From Strongyloides papillosus (Eukaryota; Nematoda; Chromadorea; Rhabditida; Strongyloididae): a stretch of DNA of 64,000 nt. The notes below the pieces were generated by a model, which ran no database searches, had not been told where the DNA came from, and saw nothing but the letters and a program-made list of their open reading frames with translations. A program made the position numbers and the translations under genes. The DNA lies in contig SRSI01000048.1 of assembly GCA_005656395.1 (NCBI GenBank), positions 2,108,001 through 2,172,000 on the forward strand, read 5' to 3'. Every line of letters starts with the position of its first letter. Position 1 is the stretch's first letter. This document shows, in pieces, positions 35,643 to 48,683 of this stretch.

Positions 35643-38040
35643 GTGCGTCAATTCTTTTTACAATCAAATTTAAAAAGAAGAAAAAGATCAAAACTGTTAT
35701 TTTAAATCGGGTGTTTCTTATATTATAATCTAATCAAAACTTCATATTATAAATGGATGATTAAAATTACAAACGAAGTAATGCTATTATAATTAATAAT
35801 ACAATAATTGTATATAACAATTTAATAATTTAAAATGATATTTTTATTGATCATATCAAAAAAAAGTAGTTGTTTTTCTATTGTATTTTTTGCTAATGGT
35901 TGGCTTGGCCGTGATATTATTTGATATAATTGTAACTATTTGCCTTGTTTTTAAAAGTTTATGATAAATTATTGTGTGAAAAAATGCCTATTTGTTCTAT
36001 GTGGTGTTGTGAATTTTTTTGTTAAATTGTTCTTAGATAGTAGAAATAGATTATAATATTGGGGCAAATTTTAGAACATCTTTACAATGTTTCCAAAAAA
36101 GTCTGTCTTGGATTCAACACATAATTCCACCCCAATAATGTTTTCATAATGTCTTTTGATCATGTCGCGTCTTTAGTAGCAAATATTTGGATACACAGCA
36201 ATAAAAAATCAAAGTATTTCCATAATTTTTTTCAAAAGCCATCAGATTATTGAAAGCTGCATGCGATCTTTTTTATGTACAAGTTCACACTAGCAAAATT
36301 GGAAATCATCGCCAACAGAAATGCAGCAAAGTCGAATATTTTTATTTTTAATATTTATTTATAAACATGTTTGTAGAATCAAAGAGGCAACTGAAAAGAA
36401 TGATAAACATGGTAGCAGCCAATGCCATAAATACAAAGAGTATCAGAAACTATAGAACATGCTATTGGATATGAAATTAAAAGCATATGAAAGTTGTTTG
36501 CTTTAGGTGTAAAAGTTGATGAAAAGTTTTTATTTTGTTTTTTTAATAACTGAATTATATATTTTATATAAACGAATAGATAATTAATTAATAACACCTG
36601 CTTTACTTCGTTCTTTGTATACATACTAGTAAAATCTTTACACTTGAAATGATAATATATTAACTTCACGCTACTTAAGAAATCTTCTATTAAGTGTTAG
36701 AAAATTACTTGTCAGAAGGAAATATATATAATAAGTAAATTTATTAATTTTAAATAGCTGTTGTAATGTGCGTCAAACTAAAAAAAAGTGGCAACATTCT
36801 TTTCAATTTGGTAATTGATAACTTTCATTAAAAAATTTGTATGTATGATGAAATGTTTATACTTGTGTTGGTGTATAACTTAAACAATGTAAAAAACTAG
36901 AAGATTTAATTTTTTCTGTAACTCAAAGCACTTAATACTTTGTAATTATTCTAGGAAATTTTTGATATTAAGTTAATAGGAATTTAATATTAGTGGTCTA
37001 TTGTATGAAAAAAGAAAATAAATCTACATCCACAAAAAATTTATTAACACTTGTATTGACATAAATTAAAAAATATCTAATAATTTAAATAGAAAATGGA
37101 TATTTTATCATTACCAAATTAATTAAAAAAAGGAAAAATAATAATATCCATAAAAAATTTTAATCTACCAAAAACCCATTTATATCATCAAAAAACATTT
37201 ACTTGAAATTAAGATTAATAAAAAAATGTGAAATTTTTAAAAAGAAATATTATTGAGTATGCATTATTGCACTTTATTATGAGCCAATTATTATGTAGTT
37301 AATTTTAAAGTGTCGTAAGATTTAATTTTTGAATATATATCCACTTTATCCATAATAACAATATCTTACTTTACATTCTTAAAATCTAAGTTATTAAATT
37401 AGGTAAAATTTGTAACTAAATACGAATATTTAAAGTTGATAGTAGGTTTTTTCCTGATCACTAAATAAGATGCTATTATTAATGTTCCTATATTTTTTGT
37501 TCCTCTATCACTTCTAAAAAATAATTAAAATTGACTATAGTCTGAAATTATTCCTAATTATTTAAAATTAGTAATTACAACTTACGGCAGTTAAAAAAAT
37601 ATTAAGATATTATCCATCTATTGTCTAAATTATCTATTTTTTCATAACACGTAAAATATTAATTAAATTTTTTTAAAATAATGTATTATTACTGAATACA
37701 TTTTCATTTTCTAGAGATTTGTTTCTTCCCAGCACTATCATTCGAAGGACAATTGTTAGTTTTACGACAATCAAAAATTCTTGAGATTTCTTAAGAGAAG
37801 GATAATTATGTCCTGTTGTTAGAAACAACCTAAAGTAGGTATAAAATTTGTCCATTACTCTATGTTCCTGAATACTTTATTGTTTAAATACTTATTGATA
37901 ATCTCACTTTGTCTTACTTTAAAAAATATCTCTTTTTTTATCCTTAAAATATTATTTTTGTTTACAATTTCCACTATAAACTAAATTTCCACCTTCGTTA
38001 TCGTCTATATCACAATTATTACACTAATATTAAACTTTTT
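35643..38040. other. Intergenic, about 2.4 kb between convergent genes
   Basis: Very AT-rich. A 96-codon minus frame at 36379-36669 has no recognisable domain and is not called. A short inverted motif (ttggggc at about 36060, gccccaa-like at 36132) has no clear meaning. Confidence 0.45.
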
Positions 38041-40185
38041 TCATTTCTTTGATGATGTATTATCGTTACATTTCGTAGAAGAATTTTTTTTTAAGGGACA
38101 ATGATAATACACATCAGGGTGCCGTGACAATGAATCCATACGTTGCCTGAAAAAATATCTTCTTTGCTGTATATCATCTAAACGCGGATCATCTTTAAAT
38201 AATTGATCATCAAAATCACTTTTATTAAAATTGTCGTTATCAACTTCATGCTCATTGTTTAAGTCATTCACCTGAGAATATTGTTTTTGATTATATTTGC
38301 TTTTTCTAATGTCGTGTTCTCTTTGTTTTTTGTATGTTTCACCAACAAATTTTTTTGCCATCGAAACTTCTTCTTCATCATCAATATCAATACATCTCGT
38401 AACAATTATTAATTTAAAATTATCATCAACCAGGTTATTTTTATATGCTCTATCGATTTCAATTGTACTATAAATTTGTACATGTTCATCATCTTTTCTT
38501 ATCACCGTATAAGGGCCATCACCATCAGGTTCTCCTTCTGGTGATTTTGGAATTAATTTCCCATAAGTAGTAGTAGAAAGACGTCTCTCATTATATTTAT
38601 CGGTAATCAAATTTTTTTCATAAGCGTTTTTGAGCATATCTTCTATAAAATGTCTTGGAGGTTTACGATCTTTGGAATAGATCAGCTTTAAGGATAACTC
38701 TGAACAATGATCATCTAATCCTGGAGGTTTTTCTACTTCTAATTCATTTTTATATTTTATATTATTATCATTTTTTGATATGCTATTATTAAACTCCTCA
38801 CTATCTTTTATTTTTACTATGGTATCATCTGAATTTATATTCAAATTAGATAATATATCTGACTTTTTTGTAAGTTTTTCTTTAATCTTATCAATAGATT
38901 TACTAATTTTTGATGAATTTTTATGACATTCATTAGTTTGACTATTACATTTACTATCTTTTTCAGATTCACTAAAATTATCACAATTTGAAATTAAAGA
39001 TTCACTAATATTTGGTACTTCTTTTTCATTATCTATAATATTTTTATTTATTGGTTTTTTTATCTCTTTAACTATGTCTGATTTATTATTAGAATAGGCA
39101 TATGCTTCATCCCCGTGTATGTAATTTCCACCACAATATTCAGGGCAAGTAAACATTGTACTGAACCAAATATGTCCAATTTTAACATTATTTTTCTTAT
39201 AACCAATAACTTTTACTTGTGGTTCGTAAAATAAGTCAACTCTTATATCACCTTCTACAAATACTCTTTTACCTGATTTAGCAATATTCCATCCATAACA
39301 ACGACGTGATATGACATCTTTTCCTTTCTCTGGATTATTAGGATTATATTGATCTTCACCAATACCTAAAGAATATGTTTTCCATATTTCATCTTCTTTC
39401 TCAGCCATTTTATTATTGAAAAGTAAGCCTTTTCCACTAAATACTTCTATGTCATTTTCTGCAACTCTAATTTTTAATAAACTTTTTGTGAATTTCGAGT
39501 CTAATTTAGGTGGCCTTTCTATATAAATACCAACTAGTTCTATTCGTAATGGAATATAATTAAGCTTCTTTTGACGTAAATGATGGAAATAATAAACATA
39601 TCTTCTTTGTGATGGAATAGTAATACCTTTATTATTTATAGTTCTTATAACACTGTAATATTCCATAATTTTACGGGGTGATAAGAAAAAATTTATGTAT
39701 ACAAGATATGCACATATCATGACACCCGTTCTGCCTTTTCCCGCTTTACAATGTACAGCTACGATATTTCTAGGATCTTCTTGTAAATATTTATGAACTT
39801 CTCTACAAAATGGAGCTATAAGCTCAAGTCTCGGAGGGTGATGATCAGTCATTTCGAAGACTTTCACTCTATTGTCGAAATTTTTTTCATCATATGTAAA
39901 TTTGTCACGGAGATTAAAAACAAGATAATGCTTAGAATGATATAATTCCAGAAAATTTTTTGTATCCTCCATACTATTACGATAGAATTTTTCACAATGT
40001 TCAGCAGGGTAACCCATGGCTATTATTCTATCTGTTATATCTATAAAAAATGATTTTATTTTTTATTCTAAATATAACTTACAGGTTAAATCTAAATTAA
40101 AATTATCATTCACATATCTCCGTCTATTTTGACTGACAATCTTTTTTAAAGGACTACAGAATTTGCCACTTCCTTGAGAAGTCAT
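38041..40185 (-). CDS. daf-18: PTEN / DAF-18 phosphoinositide 3-phosphatase
   Basis: Exon 1 is 40083-40185 and exon 2 is 38041-40040, with a 42-bp phase-1 intron; 700 residues. The N-terminus has the basic PIP2-binding motif KKIVSQNRRRY, then FNLDLTYI, as in human PTEN. The phosphatase domain holds HCKAGKGRTG with the catalytic Cys at about 132 (human 124), and TIPSQRRYVYYF. A C2 domain follows to about 345. The remaining 350 residues form a long polar tail, Ser/Asp/Lys-rich, much longer than the human tail (total 403) but shorter than C. elegans DAF-18 (962). The enzyme removes the 3-phosphate of PIP3 and opposes insulin/PI3K/AKT signalling; in nematodes it controls dauer entry, and in parasites it may affect infective-larva arrest (inference). 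Confidence 0.95.
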
Positions 40186-42057
40186 TATTGGAAGTTAGTT
40201 AATTTTTATTAGTCTTTTTTATATATTTTTATTTTGAAATTGTATTAATACTGTTAGTACTAAGAAATTGATACTTTTTTTTCTTCACAATAGGCAAAAC
40301 ATTATAGTAAAATAATGAAAGATGAATTCATAATAGATTAGAAAATATGATCTGATAAGTATAATTATATTAATATGCAAGATAAAGAGATATAAGTTCG
40401 TACACGAAGGTGCCAAATTGGCCATCGAAAGAGCATATGTTAATAAAGGTAAAAAATACTACTAATTTTACAATCTGCTTATAATTTAATTACTTTATTA
40501 AATTAATTTTTTATTGTAAAAAAATTAAAATCTAGAAAATTTTTAACGTAAAAAACTATAAATAAAACTAAAATATTTTATCATAATATTACATATAACA
40601 CGTTAATAATATAATAAAAACTATTCATCTATGAATTTAGTGGAAATTTTAAAAATTATTTCCATTAAAGAATATTAAAATGAAAATTGTATTTATAGAA
40701 ATGTTTATAGGACAAATTTTATAGTTATGTACTGTGAAAATAATAATAATAAAGTTTTTATTTACTAGTTTTCAAAACACATTTTATAATAATGTAAATA
40801 TTTTACTATTGACCATTTTAAATGATTAACAATATAGACATACAAATAAAAATATATACTTTGTACCACATTCTTTTTAGAATGGAAATTGTTTTGTATA
40901 AAGTATTTGATAATTCGCCAATGAAACACGTTATTTTTTTCAAGCGGTGAAAGATTAGTGTTATATTGTTTTCTTTGTAGAACTAATAATTTTTATTAAA
41001 GTGGGAAAATGTATTTAGAGTGAATTTAAAATATTTTTTTTAGTTGATAAGGAGTGTATTTTCATTAAGTAGGTAAATATCATAAAATAATGGGGGAAAC
41101 ATAAATATTACTGCTATTTAAAATAGTAAAAAAGCTTAAAAATTTACTTTTGTGGTAATCTTGAACAGAATTCGATTTGAAAATTGGTGATTAAATGATA
41201 AAAATATTATATTCAAAAAGTTAGTTGCAACTAATTTTAATGATTCACTAATCTTAAATGTTAACGACTAAAGTAATTTTTTTTACTATAACAAAATGAT
41301 TTTCAATGATATTATTAAAATATCATCTTTTATAAATATGCTATAACATTCCTAATTTATATTTATTTTAAATAAGATTTAGGCAATTAATTCTTAAATG
41401 AAAATTTGTTTGTGTTATTTCTAAAATTTTAAAACATAAATTTGGTGCTGTTTATGTTTTAAAGATACTGAAATCTTAGGAATGTTTTTAAAAACATCCT
41501 TGGTTTTCAATTGAAGACATTAAAGATTAAAATATTCTAATTACTAGTATTATATGTTTAGGAATGTTTTTAAATTCTTTTCGTTACTAGATATGTTTAT
41601 TTTGTACTAAGGAATATTTCGTTTAATTAAAAAATTGTTCTCTATCTTCTTAACTTACCCATGTACAATAAAATTGAGATTTACAATAAAAATGCAGCAT
41701 ACAATTTTTCATTTAACTAAATGATAAAATTTTGAATTAGAATGTTAAACAGATGTTTTTAGAAACATTTAGAAATTAAAGAAAAAATGTAAAAACATTA
41801 AATGAATGAATATAATATTTTATAATTTAATTATCACTTTAATCTTTTGATTTATATAATAATGTTTAGTTACAAGATTTATTACATGATTGTTTTTTAA
41901 ATACTCCATTTGATAGTTTAACATTTTTTCTTTGTTATATACACATTAAAGTAAATACTATTTTAATATTCTTCTATAAATTTGAAATTTCATTTAATTA
42001 AACTCATTGTGAAATTTTTAAAAATACATTTTAGGTTTTAGAGAAAGGATATCAAAT
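40186..42057. other. Intergenic, about 1.9 kb between divergent genes
   Basis: Promoter side of PTEN and of the decarboxylase. Two copies of aggaatgtttttaaa occur near 41480 and 41561; the first is part of a short palindrome (ggaatgtttttaaaaacatcc-like). Nothing else is recognised. Confidence 0.45.
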
Positions 42058-43086
42058 ATGGCTGATTCATTGATGTCTTCTATTGTTGTTAAAGTTCCAA
42101 TTAACATTGCCGTTATTAAATATTGGGGAAAGAAGTGTGAAAAGGAAATGTTACCGATGAATGACTCCATTTCACTTACAATCAATGATTTATATGCAAC
42201 AACTAAAATACTCTTTGATGGACATCTAGATACTGATATGATATTTATAAATGAAAATAAATATGAAATTAAGGAAGGATCAAGATACGAAAAAGTTTTC
42301 AAAGAGACCCGTAGATTAATAAAAAATTATTATAGTGATAGTAAAAAGTTAACAGGCTTACTAAGTAAGAAATTTTATGTACAATCAACTACTAATTTTC
42401 CTGTAGCTGCTGGATTAGCATCTTCAGCAGCTGGTTTTGGTGCTATCGCATATGGTCTTGGGAAATTACTTAATTTTTCTGATCAAGATATTACTTATCT
42501 CGCTAGAATTGGCAGTGGAAGTGCAACAAGATCAGTTCTTCCTGGTTTAGTTATTTGGAAGGGAAATGATAGTGGTGAGTGTAAAACACTTTTTCCGGAA
42601 AATTATTGGCCTGAATTACGAGCAATAATTGTTATTGTTGCTGAAACAGAAAAAGAGATTAGTAGTAGTGTTGGTATGCAAAGAACATTAGAAACATCAG
42701 AATTTTATAAATACCGTATAACAAATTGTGTCCAAAAAAATGTTGAGCAGGTAATAGAAGGATATAGAGAGAGAAATTTTAAAAAATTTGCTGAAGTTAT
42801 TATGAAAGATTCAAATCAATTTCATGCTGTTTGTTTAGATACAAAACCACCGTTAAAATATATGAATGATATATCATGGAAGTTAGTGAATTTAGCGGAA
42901 AACTTTAATAAAGATAAGATTAAAGTAGCATATACTTTTGATGCAGGTCCAAATTGTTGTTACTACATTGAAAAAGACAATGTTAACAGTATATTGATCC
43001 TTCTTGAAAAAGAAGGATTTTCTTTGCAAAATCACAAAGTTATTATATCCACTGTTGGTGGAGGACCAGAAATTATTAGAAAATAA
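42058..43086 (+). CDS. mvd: Diphosphomevalonate decarboxylase
   Basis: Single exon, 342 residues. The N-terminus has NIAVIKYWGK, the hallmark of the family. The GHMP-kinase ATP loop is PVAAGLASSAAGFGA at about 113-127, SGSATRSVLPG follows, and the catalytic Asp lies in FDAGPN near the C-terminus. The enzyme converts mevalonate diphosphate to isopentenyl diphosphate with ATP and release of CO2. Nematodes do not make sterols, so the product should feed prenylation (for instance of Rab and Rho GTPases), dolichol and ubiquinone. It is shorter than the human protein (about 400), with the loss spread over loops and the C-terminus. A poly-T/AG tract just upstream (ttttag at about 42034) could accept a spliced leader. 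Confidence 0.95.
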   Translation: MADSLMSSIVVKVPINIAVIKYWGKKCEKEMLPMNDSISLTINDLYATTKILFDGHLDTDMIFINENKYEIKEGSRYEKVFKETRRLIKNYYSDSKKLTGLLSKKFYVQSTTNFPVAAGLASSAAGFGAIAYGLGKLLNFSDQDITYLARIGSGSATRSVLPGLVIWKGNDSGECKTLFPENYWPELRAIIVIVAETEKEISSSVGMQRTLETSEFYKYRITNCVQKNVEQVIEGYRERNFKKFAEVIMKDSNQFHAVCLDTKPPLKYMNDISWKLVNLAENFNKDKIKVAYTFDAGPNCCYYIEKDNVNSILILLEKEGFSLQNHKVIISTVGGGPEIIRK

Positions 43087-43613
43087 ACAATAATTAGGGC
43101 AAAATGAAGCAGAAATATGGAGCTAGTAAATATATTTATTCCTTTATATAAAAAATTATTAAGTAATTTTAAGAATCTTAATTTTATACTAATTTCTTAT
43201 TCTTATTAAAATATAAAATTTGATGGAAATAATAAAAAATTTATCAATTTAATTATAGAATTTTTAGTGAAACATAAAAAAAAGAATTAGGTTTATAACT
43301 ACTTCCTAATTAATATTTAAAACTTTGAATTAATATAATTTTCGCACATTCAAGATTGTTAGGAAATTGGCCGTGTAAACATATGTTTAATATAGCTAAC
43401 AAAGTGCATTGAATTTGTTGCTTTCACTTTGATCTATATCTTCCGGAATTGTTTAATTTATTTATCTAAGATCCAAACTTTTCGCATGTGTTACATTCAA
43501 ACAATAAGTTTATACTTCAAATCTATATCAATCAAGATCATGTATCGATAGAATCATTCTGAGAAATTTTTGACTACGCTCTCAAAAAGTTTAAAAGATA
43601 ATTTTATATCACA
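43087..43613. other. Intergenic, AT-rich
   Basis: Nothing recognised; it should include the promoter of the ERM gene. Confidence 0.45.
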
Positions 43614-45378
43614 ATGTTGACGAAAAAATATGTAAGTTTTAATATTTATAGAAAAATTATGTTTATGCTACAGTTGTAGATTTAATTTTAAATTTACATT
43701 CTTTTTATAATTTATTAAATGTTTTTTTCAGACAAATGTACGTGTTACAACATGTGACGCTGAACTTGAATTTGTAATTCAATCTTCATTAACAGGAAGA
43801 CAGCTATTTGAACAAGTAATAAAAACAATAGGTCTTCGTGAAGTATGGTATTTTGGCTTACAATATGTTGATAGTAAAGGTCTCCTAACATGGTTAAAAT
43901 TAAATAAAAAAGTTATGTCTCAAGATGTTGGAAAAGGACAGCCACTATGTTTTAATTTTCGAGCCAAATTCTTCCCAGAAGATGTATCGGAAGAATTGAT
44001 ACAAGATATTACAATTAAACTTTTCTACCTTCAAATTAAAGATTCAGTTTTGAATGATGAATTTTTTTGTTCCCCTGAGACATCAGTACTTTTGGCTTCA
44101 TATGCATTACAAGCAAAGTATGGCAATTACAATAGTAGTTATCATACTTCAGACTTTTTATCTAACGACCAATTACTACCACGACGTGTTTTCAATCAGT
44201 TTAGATTGAATATGAATGATTGGTTGGAACGTATTACAAATTGGTGGAGTGATCATTATGATATGAGTAAAGAAATAGCGATGATGGAATATTTGAAGAT
44301 TGCACAGGATCTTGAAATGTATGGTATTAACTTTTTTGAAATAAAAAACAAAAAAGGAACAGAATTGTACCTTGGTGTTGATTCTCTTGGTTTAAGTATT
44401 TATGATAAGTCTGATAAATTATCTCCTCGTGTTGGTTTTCCATGGTTGGAAATAAGGAATATATCATTTAATGATAAAAAATTTATTATTAAACTATTAG
44501 ACAAGAAATGTAGCGATTTTATATTTTACGTACCACGTATTCGGATCAACAAAAGAATTTTAGCATTATGTATGGGTAATCATGAATTATATATGAGAAG
44601 AAGAAGACCTGATACAATTGAAATTCAACAGATGAAAAATCAGGCAGCTAATGAGAAGAAGTTAAAAATGTTAGATTATAGTAAGATTTCTAATGAGTCT
44701 TATGCTAGAGAAAAAGCTGAACAAAAACAACGTGAAGCTGAAAAGGAAATGAAAAAGATGAATGAAATCTTAAATAAAACGAAAGAAGAATTGAATATTA
44801 TGTGTAGAAAGTACAAACAACTACAAAAACAATATATTGAATTAAATAAAAGTAAAATTTTGCTTGAGAAGAAAGAAAGAGAAATGGAAAAGTTAAATGC
44901 TCAATTACTGTCTCAAAATCATATGAGTGAGGAAGAAAGAAATATACTTATCAGTAAAATTTGTCTACATGAAGAGGAAATACAAAAAATGCGAGATGTT
45001 GTAAATACTAAAACATCCAATATAAACAGTCAACAATTAGATTTTGATGTCATAAAAGCAAAGAACGTGGATTCAAAGTGTTTTCTTGATGAAATCGATG
45101 ATAAAATATCTGATGATGGTATAGAATTATCCATTAGTGAAAAATCTAGCATGTCTACAATAAATGATGAATTAAATCGAGAAATAAACGTTTCTGTTAA
45201 AAAGAAACTGGAGTTACTGACAAAAGAATTAGATAACTTTAAATATGAAGAAAATATGACAAAGTTTGACTTACTTCATCAAGAAAATAAGATTGTTGGA
45301 AAAGATAAGTACAAAACATTGAAACAAATTCGTTTAGGTAACACAAAGAGGAGAATTGATCAATATGAGAACATGTAA
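43614..45378 (+). CDS. erm-1: Ezrin/radixin/moesin (ERM) protein
   Basis: Exon 1 is 43614-43631 (only six codons, MLTKKY); after a 100-bp phase-0 intron exon 2 is 43732-45378. The protein has 554 residues, against about 577 for human moesin. The FERM domain covers about 5-300: [76 protein letters not shown] coiled-coil helix follows to about 420. The C-terminal actin-binding tail has [21 protein letters not shown], including the regulatory Thr of KYKTL that is phosphorylated to open ERM proteins. ERM links cortical actin to membrane proteins, especially at lumenal surfaces of gut and excretory canal. It is more diverged from C. elegans ERM-1 than I would expect of so conserved a protein, so it may be a paralogue. 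Confidence 0.92.
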
Positions 45379-45626
45379 TTTATCACATGAATTTACACAC
45401 TTAATTTCATAGCTTATAAAACTCACAATTATTTTTAACGCAAAACAAACAAAACCTTGTACTTATCATAAAATTGGTTTAATAAATACTCGTAAACTTT
45501 CCATTTGTTTACTAATAATACAATAAAAAATGTTTTTGTAATCTAAAAAAATTGCTTTTTAAAAAAAATTTGATAGTATAAATTTATTAGATATCTAGAA
45601 AAATTTAAAAATAAGACAATAATATT

Positions 45627-47193
45627 TCAATGATCTAAAATTCTCAAATTTCCAGAGACAATTTTGTTCTCAAGTATAGTCCCAGGTGGTATATCAATTC
45701 TATCTCCATGATTGGCTATTATTATTACAGTTCCCTTCAATACAACATCTCTACCAAACCATACATCACCAGAAACTGTAAGATGGTCAAGTTCTAAAAT
45801 ATCAGGAATTCCCTGGAACCTTTTCATAAAGTCATTAACCTTATCAAAACTACTTCCTAGTTTAACAAAAGGTGTAGTTTTAAAAGATCTTAAATCAGAT
45901 ATTGTTAGTGTTCCATGCTCAATTTCATATAAATTGGACATTAATAAAAGTAAATCAGAAGTCTTTTTGACAGGTAAAAATCTTGATCTTGGGACATTAA
46001 TGCCACATGCACCTGAGAAATTTTTTATTGCTGCACCTGCAGCTGTTTCTAGTTGAATGACATCAAGACCATTGTCTAGGTGTTTGTGATTAACTATAAC
46101 ATCCATATCTAGAGTATCATTTTCGATGACATTTTTAATAGCATCTATCTTAGCCCAGAGGTTATTGGTGTTGAAAATTCTAAATTTGTTTACGGATTTG
46201 AATTCATCTACATGGTGAAGTGGTACTTGAGCTATTTCAAGCAACATTAGGCGACCATCCTTTTCTATTAATGTTCCACCTTTAACGTCAGCTTTTGTTT
46301 TATCCGTTACTTCCATTACAAATTCTATTTCTTTGTTCTCCATAAGATAGTTAAGAATATTCAAATCCACTGTTGCTCCAAGATTATCAATATTAGATAA
46401 GAAAACATACTCTTTTCCCTGTTTTCTAAATTTCTCTAGAAGTCCTGAGTTATAGAAAGATTCATAGAAATCTCCATGTCCTGGTGGATAGTAGATTTCA
46501 TTGTCACCATTTTTCAAATCTTTTCCAATTGGCATCAAAGATTCTTTGTTTAATCTGAAGAATTTCGATTGACAGAAAGAATGAATCTCGCATTTAACAT
46601 TGACGTATTTTTTCAACAACTTCATAGTATCTTCATCAGTATTAAAAGAATTCATCAAAACAAGAGGAACGTTGACATCATATGTCTTATTAAGATGTCT
46701 TATTTGCTGCATTAGAAGATCAAGAAATGTTAATTCATCTCTTACGCTTATTGCTGATTTAGGGCCTTTGCATCCCATAGATGTTCCAAGACCACCATTA
46801 AGCTTTACTACAACAAGTTTGTTTAAAATATCCTTAACATTAGAGAAATTTGGACGTTTCAAGTCATCATATTTCATCATTGATTTATTTGGTAAAGGCT
46901 TAATATCTTTCCAGTCAATAGTACTTTTTGCTTTTAAAAATCCTCCAAATAATTTTTTAAAACCTTTCATGTTATTTAGAAATTCTGGCCTTTCCTTTGA
47001 ATCAAGCGTGAGTGAAAGATTCTCTATTTCTTGGCATAAAGCTCCAAATGTTTCTCTTTTTGTTTGACTTTTCCATTCCTCAGAACTCTAAAATTTTTTG
47101 CTATTTAATCAATTAACATTATTTTACCTCATTGGCAGAAGCAGTTCTTTCGAGTCTTTTTCTTTTTTCATCATCTTTGTCATAGCTAACCAT
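45627..47193 (-). CDS. ugp: UTP-glucose-1-phosphate uridylyltransferase (UDP-glucose pyrophosphorylase)
   Basis: Exon 1 is 47128-47193 (22 codons, MVSYDKDDEKRKRLERTASANE) and exon 2 is 45627-47087, with a 40-bp phase-0 intron. The total is 508 residues, the same as I recall for human UGP2. The nucleotide-binding loop is LNGGLGTSMGCKGPKS (about 118-133). PPGHGDFYESF, a uridine/sugar-binding segment, and the C-terminal left-handed beta-helix (VSGDVWFGRDVVLKGTVII) are all present. The enzyme forms UDP-glucose from UTP and glucose-1-phosphate for glycogen, trehalose and glycan synthesis. The gene converges with the ERM gene, 248 bp between stops. Confidence 0.96.
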
Positions 47194-48399
47194 CTTTAGA
47201 ATAGAATTAAAATAGTAATAGTGTTAAAATAATGACAAAGTATTGTACACCCAATATTTTATATCCGGACAAACATAAAATGTTTTCATATATAACAAGC
47301 ATGAGATATCTCAGTATGTTTAACATTTTTGTCGCCGAAATAACATCAAATAGCGTCAAAATCAATGTATGATGAATAAATATAATTTTTTAGATAGTAA
47401 GCTTTGAATTTGTATTCCATTTTTTTAAAATCATCATTAGTAAAGATTATAAAAAAATATCATAAGGACATTCTAAATAAATAAATTCTTCATATATCAA
47501 TAGTATTTTTGTTAACATCCTTAAGAAATGTTGGCCCAAAAAGGTATAAATAACATTAAAATTATATTTATATATATTACAATCTCTACTATTATATATT
47601 TTATATTGAAATAAAGTTATTTTATAATTAATTCGTAATTATTGGAACACAAAGAGTAGCACCTCAATTAAAATATGGCGTTATAACCATCAGAATCCAA
47701 GTATGAAAAAGTCATAATTATTTTGGCTGATAATCTTCATATTTAATGTTTTTATATGACAAAAACTATCGCTACTCGTGAAAATAGTCGTACAGAAATT
47801 TCTATTTTTGAATCCATTTGTGGTCACTTAGAAATCAGCTAGGAATAAAATTTTTATGCTATTTTGCTTGATTATCTATAATATACACTCTTGTGCGAAT
47901 ACATTAGGTAATTAAAGTAAAAAAACCTTGTCTTTTTAAATATAAACATTATCAATAATTTTTAATCGAAAGAATTGTTAGAAACTTACCAATTATCATT
48001 CCTTCAGAGCTTTTCACGTGTCACACTTTTTTTTAAATATTCATTTATAATTGCTGTTTCTCAATATCTTTTCACAACGTCAGAGGCGAAATATTTAAAG
48101 CATAAGAATTTTTTACACACTGTATGGAAGTGATATTAATAAACTTCGGGCTAGAGAGAATGTAAAGTAGTGATATCATCTTAACAAAATTGAATGTAAA
48201 TATGAAAACTAACATTAATAAAATAATTATTAAAGTAAAACTATAAAAAGTAAAGAAAAATAACTTTATTTTCTATAAATATATACAAATATACAATCTT
48301 TTAAATATACACTATATACAACAAAAAAATAACACTTAGCTTAAATATACACTATATACAATAAAAAAATTTATATCCATTACTATTGGAATAGTCCAA
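47194..48399. other. Intergenic, AT-rich
   Basis: Upstream side of the UGP gene. Apart from a short direct repeat (48301-48369) nothing is recognised. Confidence 0.45.
48301..48369 (+). repeat. Two-copy direct repeat, about 29 bp, 11 bp apart
   Basis: The unit ttaaatatacactatataca plus an A-rich end occurs at 48301-48329 and 48341-48369. It lies just outside the left arm of the inverted repeat described next. Confidence 0.8.
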
Positions 48400-48683
48400 T
48401 TAGAGGAGTCCAGTAGAAAATCTAATTCATCAGTTATTTTTGTGCTCTATAAGAAGAAATTACTGCTATTTCGTAAAAAAACAAACAAAAACTTACAGTA
48501 AAACTTCTGGTTGATTCCCATTTATTATAATCATAAGTAAAGGATCTTCCATTTGATGAGAAGTCTCCACTTACAATCTTCAGGAAGCTTTGCATCTAAG
48601 ATGCATTCCACTACATAGAGTTCTCCAGTGACTTGGTCATCTTTGGAATTGCTGTCGCTACCGACAGAATTCCTTCCAAGCAT
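48400..48683 (-). pseudogene. Chromodomain protein relic, left copy
   Basis: From an ATG at 48683 the minus frame reads MLGRNSVGSDSNSKDDQ, then GELYVVECILDAKLPED and WRLLIKW, the start of a chromodomain (YVVE.ILD...LVKW). A frameshift then separates it from GRSFTYDYNKWESTRSF, the end of the domain, where aromatic and W-E residues are retained. A donor-like gtaagt follows at 48496, and an acceptor-like ttatag near 48448 leads to more homologous sequence. Chromodomains bind methylated histone tails, and the source could be an HP1-like gene or a retrotransposon integrase. As it stands the frame is broken. Confidence 0.6.

Noticed and set aside
36379..36669. 96-codon minus frame
   Set aside because: No recognisable domain, and no supporting splice sites or promoter-like context.
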